The position numbers and the translations under genes are program-made. Under the pieces are notes generated by a model. That model searched no databases and had not been told where the DNA came from. It saw only the letters and a program-made list of their open reading frames with translations. A stretch of DNA of 7,624 nucleotides from Chromatiales bacterium (GTDB taxonomy: Bacteria > Pseudomonadota > Gammaproteobacteria > CAMYNG01), in NCBI GenBank assembly GCA_026990045.1, contig JALSIK010000422.1:1-7624 (forward strand), in the 5' to 3' direction. Each line of letters opens with the position of its first letter. Positions within the stretch are counted from its first letter, which is position 1. This document shows, piece after piece, positions 5,146-7,624 of the stretch.

Positions 5146-6234
5146 ATGTTCGGCATTCACAACCGTTACCGGAAGGAACACGGCCGCCGTGGGGGTGGCA
5201 TGGGCGGCGGCATGGGTGGTCGCGGGGGCGGCACGTCCTCCGGCATCACCAGCACCGGCATGGGCGGCGGCGGAATGGGCGGCGGCGGAATGGGCGGCGC
5301 CTGCTACGTCTACCCCGATGCACCGCCCACCCCTGGACTGGTCACCCCGGATGTCACCTTTACCCGGGGCGTGTACATGAACGGCTCGGTGACCATGGAC
5401 GACGGCAACAGCGTGCGGGTCTGGGGATTCACCGACGGTGGCGGCGGCGGGATGATGGGCGGGACGTTTCCGTCGCCCGCCATCCGCGTGACCGAGGGCC
5501 AGATCGTCCACACCGTGTTCACCAACATGGGCATGATGTGGCTGCACACCATCCATCACCACGGCATCGAGCCCAGCACGGAGAACGACGGCGTGGGGCA
5601 CTATTCCTTCGACGTGGACGGCACCTACACCTACCAGTGGAAGGCGGGCCATGCCGGGACCTACTTCTACCATTGCCATACCAACACCGTGCTGCACGCC
5701 GAGATGGGGATGTACGGCGCCCTCATCATCGACCCGCCGGAGGGGCCGGGAACGCTCTATGCCGGGGGACCCGCCTATGACATCGAGGCGGTGTGGGCCT
5801 GCGACGAGTTCGATTCCAGCTGGCACACCCTGCCCTGGGACGCCGGCACCTGCGGCGCCGACGTGGGGCTCAACGACCTCAACCCGGACTACTTTCTCAT
5901 CACCGGGGTGGACGGGGCCCGGTCGGCCCTCACCGATCCCCGGGTGGCGGTGGAGATGAACCGGGGCCAGACCCTGCTGGTGCGCTACATCAACGCCGGC
6001 TACCTCCCCCAGCGCATCGCCTTCGGCGGGCTCACCGCCGCGGTACACGGCTCCGACGGGCGCCGCTTCCCGCAGCCGGTGCAGGTCACATCATTGGAGA
6101 CCCACTCGGCCGAGCGCTACGACTGCATCTTCCAGCCCGACCGGGCCGGCACCTACGAGGTCACGGTGGAGTACCTGGACTGGGTGGACGGCAGCGTGCT
6201 GGGTACCGCCCGCACCCGTATCGTGGTGAACTGA
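5146..6234 (+). CDS. Two-domain multicopper oxidase subunit with type 1 Cu site and Gly/Met-rich N-terminus
   Basis: This 362-residue protein begins with a Gly/Met-rich segment (about 16-52: GGGM and MGGGG repeats) that may bind Cu(I). There is no signal peptide or membrane segment. Cupredoxin domain 1 (about 60-200) has HTIHHHG (134-140) and YHCHTNTVLHAEMGM (175-189). That gives type 1 ligands His134, Cys177, His184 and probably Met189, plus HxH pairs His137/His139 and His176/His178 for type 2/3 copper. Domain 2 (about 210-362) has the cupredoxin pattern but no copper ligands: Gln289, Ala292 and Gly294 stand where its partner has three His, and Thr341 and Glu343 where it has HxH. A type 1 site in domain 1 resembles NirK and type C two-domain oxidases. 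Export could occur by riding on the Tat-targeted partner encoded 15 bases upstream. Substrate not predictable: copper, iron or manganese oxidation or nitrite reduction are all open. Confidence 0.85.
   Translation: MFGIHNRYRKEHGRRGGGMGGGMGGRGGGTSSGITSTGMGGGGMGGGGMGGACYVYPDAPPTPGLVTPDVTFTRGVYMNGSVTMDDGNSVRVWGFTDGGGGGMMGGTFPSPAIRVTEGQIVHTVFTNMGMMWLHTIHHHGIEPSTENDGVGHYSFDVDGTYTYQWKAGHAGTYFYHCHTNTVLHAEMGMYGALIIDPPEGPGTLYAGGPAYDIEAVWACDEFDSSWHTLPWDAGTCGADVGLNDLNPDYFLITGVDGARSALTDPRVAVEMNRGQTLLVRYINAGYLPQRIAFGGLTAAVHGSDGRRFPQPVQVTSLETHSAERYDCIFQPDRAGTYEVTVEYLDWVDGSVLGTARTRIVVN
5260..5299 (+). repeat. 15-bp tandem repeat encoding MGGGG
   Basis: The unit ATGGGCGGCGGCGGA occurs at 5260-5274 and 5275-5289, with ten more bases of the unit at 5290-5299. 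It is in frame, so copy number changes would lengthen or shorten the Gly/Met segment without breaking the gene. A related, diverged GGGM block lies at 5191-5220. Confidence 0.85.
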
Positions 6235-6250
6235 CAGGGCGGGCCGGACA

Positions 6251-6283
6251 GCGCCGGCGGCGGGCGTCGCCCGCCGCCGGCGC
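6251..6283. terminator. 15-bp GC hairpin between convergent genes
   Basis: The arms 6251-6265 and 6269-6283 pair without mismatch around GTC. No T tract follows on either strand, so it is not a classical intrinsic terminator. Its place between the stop of the oxidase gene (6234) and the convergent lipoprotein stop (6301) suggests a two-way transcription barrier or protection of 3' ends. Confidence 0.55.
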
Positions 6284-6300
6284 TTCATTCGCGGGGTGTC

Positions 6301-6930
6301 CTACCAGGGAGCGCGGGCACGCAGGGCGTCGCGCTCATTGCGCAGGTTGTTGATGGTGGCGTGCAGGTTCTCCAGTTCGTGCTCCATGTCGGCGGCCTGG
6401 GCCGAGAGGGACTTGATCTCGTCCAGCAGCCTGGCCCGCCGCGCCGGGGTCACGCCGGCGGCCACCAGCTCCGCCTCGTGGGCGGCGATGGCCTTGCGGG
6501 TTTCCTCCATCTCGCCGTAGAGGCTGTCACGCCGGTGGATGAGCCGGCTGTACTCCTGGTCGAGCTCGTAGATGCGCCGCCCGTAGCGATAGGCCTCCTC
6601 GAACGGACCGGCCAGGGGCGCGGGGCAGACGTTCTTGTAGAGGTTTCCCTCCAGGCCGTACCGGTAGCCACGCGCCGGCTGGCAGAACACCCGCAGCCCG
6701 GCATCGCGCCCCGCGGTGTAGGCGGCGAGGTCGGGCTTGACACCGTAAGGGGCGCAGGCCCGCCGGTGATCGCCGATGCGCGCGGCCACATGGCCGTTGA
6801 TGCCGTCCTCGTAGCCGATGGTGCGCCAGTCGGCGGTGAGGCATTCATCCTTGTCCAGTGTGGCACATGCGGTCATCGAGGCCAGGAGTGCGGCGGCCAG
6901 TACGAGATGCAGGGTGTGGAGTCGGGTCAT
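6301..6930 (-). CDS. DUF2799-type lipoprotein with C-terminal coiled coil
   Basis: This 209-residue protein has a lipoprotein signal (MTRLH, hydrophobic core, lipobox-like SMTAC with Cys22 as lipidation site). The body matches the DUF2799 pattern as I recall it: DWRTIGYEDG (34-43), HRRACAPYGVKPDLAAYTAGRDAGL (55-79), then the conserved VFCQPARGY and NVCPAPL segments. Cys30, Cys59, Cys83 and Cys102 could form disulfides in the periplasm. From about 125 to 205 the sequence is charged, heptad-like and helical, suggesting a long coiled coil. Typical DUF2799 proteins end soon after the GRRIYEL segment, so this extension is notable. No function is known for the family. GGGAGA lies about ten bases upstream of the ATG at 6930. 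The neighbours are convergent (oxidase operon) and upstream on the same strand (ccmI, 124-base gap). Confidence 0.8.
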   Translation of the reverse strand: MTRLHTLHLVLAAALLASMTACATLDKDECLTADWRTIGYEDGINGHVAARIGDHRRACAPYGVKPDLAAYTAGRDAGLRVFCQPARGYRYGLEGNLYKNVCPAPLAGPFEEAYRYGRRIYELDQEYSRLIHRRDSLYGEMEETRKAIAAHEAELVAAGVTPARRARLLDEIKSLSAQAADMEHELENLHATINNLRNERDALRARAPW

Positions 6931-7054
6931 GCTGACGGTTCTCCCGATGTGAGCCCGGATGCGGGAAAGGCTAGCATGGTTCCCCGTTGCCCTGAAGGGC
7001 GCGGAGCTGGTTGCAAGTGTGGTCTCCCCGCGGGGGGCGATGACGGTTACGGCC
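6931..7054. other. Gap between ccmI and the lipoprotein gene
   Basis: It holds GCCC-TGAA-GGGC (6989-7000), a short hairpin, and the loop-less palindrome CCCCGCGGGG (7026-7035). No T-tailed terminator for ccmI and no clear promoter for the lipoprotein gene could be found, so read-through from ccmI is possible. Confidence 0.4.
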
Positions 7055-7624
7055 TCAGGGCAGCCTGCGGTCGATGACGATCTCGGCGCTGGCCCCGCCG
7101 CGCGGGTCCAGCGGTCCTGCCTCGCCCTGGAGGTCGCCGGGCCGTGGCGTGGCGTCGCCGCTCAGCGACACGCGGGCGATGATCTTGACCTGGTCGAAGC
7201 GCGACAGCTTCATCTGCGGCATCATGGCCATGGAATCGTCCAGGGTCACGGTCACGGGCAGCTCCCGGGCCTGCCGGCGCACCACCGCCAGGGGCATGGG
7301 CGGGCCGCCGTCGGCGCGGGCGAGGATGAACACGGTGGCCTCGGGGGGCACGGTGGCGGACAGGGCCGGGTCCAGCCGCGCGGTGACCGTCACCGCCGCA
7401 CCCTGTGCAGCGGGTGTCTGCGCCGGCGGCCGGGCGGCCTCGCCCGTGCCGGGAGCGGCCCCGGCGCCGCGGGCCTGGGCGATGAGGCGCTCCAGCAGCG
7501 CCCGGCGGGGCGACCCGGGCGGCAGGCTGTCGCGCACCCGGGCGAAGGCGGCCTCGGCCGCGGCGGCCTCCCCCCGTTCCAGCGCGACCAGGCCCTGCCA
7601 CATGCGTGCCGCCCTGTGGTCCGG
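7055..7624 (-). CDS. ccmI: CcmI (CycH), cytochrome c maturation protein, 3' part
   Basis: The reading frame is open to the window edge, so only the last 189 residues are visible and the true start lies outside; the Met at 7603 is internal. CcmI holds unfolded apocytochrome c and hands it to the CcmF/CcmH haem lyase in the periplasm. Seen here: a TPR-like helix pair (RMWQGLVALERGEAAAAEAAFARV), a Pro/Ala-rich linker, and a carboxy-terminal beta domain whose segment VTLDDSMAMMPQMKLSRFDQVKIIARVS, then SGDATPRPGDL, is characteristic of CycH/CcmI carboxy-termini. By synteny the rest of a ccm operon should lie to the right of the window. It fits functionally with the two c-type cytochromes at 1213-2251. 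Confidence 0.88.
   Translation of the reverse strand, partial: PDHRAARMWQGLVALERGEAAAAEAAFARVRDSLPPGSPRRALLERLIAQARGAGAAPGTGEAARPPAQTPAAQGAAVTVTARLDPALSATVPPEATVFILARADGGPPMPLAVVRRQARELPVTVTLDDSMAMMPQMKLSRFDQVKIIARVSLSGDATPRPGDLQGEAGPLDPRGGASAEIVIDRRLP

Noticed and set aside
3927..5780. 617-codon plus-strand open frame across the operon
   Set aside because: It overlaps both oxidase genes in another frame. Its translation is Arg/Gly/His/Pro-rich with no domain, as expected for a shadow frame in high-GC DNA.
4582..6048. 488-codon minus-strand open frame antisense to the oxidase genes
   Set aside because: Composition is Gly/Val/His/Ala-biased without motifs. It mirrors two well-supported genes, so it is an antisense artefact of codon bias.
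1..7624. CRISPR array, insertion sequence, tRNA or rRNA
   Set aside because: No spaced direct repeats, no terminal inverted repeats with transposase, and no tRNA- or rRNA-like segments were seen on either strand.

Overview
The window reads as high-GC gammaproteobacterial chromosome. The order [gap] - engB (minus) - small c5-type cytochrome c (plus) - dihaem cytochrome c4 (plus) matches, from memory, the polA-engB-cytochrome-cc4 block of Pseudomonas and its relatives. GC-rich third codon positions, two c-type cytochromes, a ccm gene at the right edge and periplasmic copper enzymes suggest a respiratory bacterium, possibly Chromatiales/Ectothiorhodospiraceae-like. That placement is inference.

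Layout. Positions 1-182 hold a perfect palindrome (14-44) and no recognisable gene. Positions 183-347 look like a small RNA gene: a sigmaE/AlgU-type promoter, two hairpins and a strong intrinsic terminator ending in T8. It converges on engB, the position of Spot 42 in E. coli and ErsA in Pseudomonas. Then come engB (314-1009, minus), a sigma70-like promoter (1062-1090), cytochrome c5 (1213-1527) and cytochrome c4 (1640-2251), with tandem hairpins between the two cytochromes. A membrane-anchored spermidine-synthase-fold protein (2293-3780, minus) is convergent with c4.

Positions 3781-4128 form a divergent regulatory region with a perfect CRP-type operator, a 10-bp palindrome and a structured leader. 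It feeds a two-gene operon of paralogous two-domain multicopper-oxidase-like proteins (4129-5130 and 5146-6234). A GC hairpin separates this operon from a convergent DUF2799-type lipoprotein gene (6301-6930, minus). The right edge carries the 3' part of ccmI (7055-7624, minus), involved in cytochrome c maturation.

Main idea. The two multicopper-oxidase-like proteins have lost complementary copper ligands. The second keeps the type 1 site and the two HxH motifs of cupredoxin domain 1. The first keeps the two HxH motifs of domain 2 but no type 1 cysteine. Only together do they supply the four HxH motifs of a trinuclear copper cluster. Only the first has a (Tat) signal peptide. This predicts a heteromeric, interface-built multicopper oxidase whose second subunit is exported by riding on the first. 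The cytochromes c4 and c5 nearby are possible electron partners. The second main candidate is the small RNA at the Spot 42/ErsA position.
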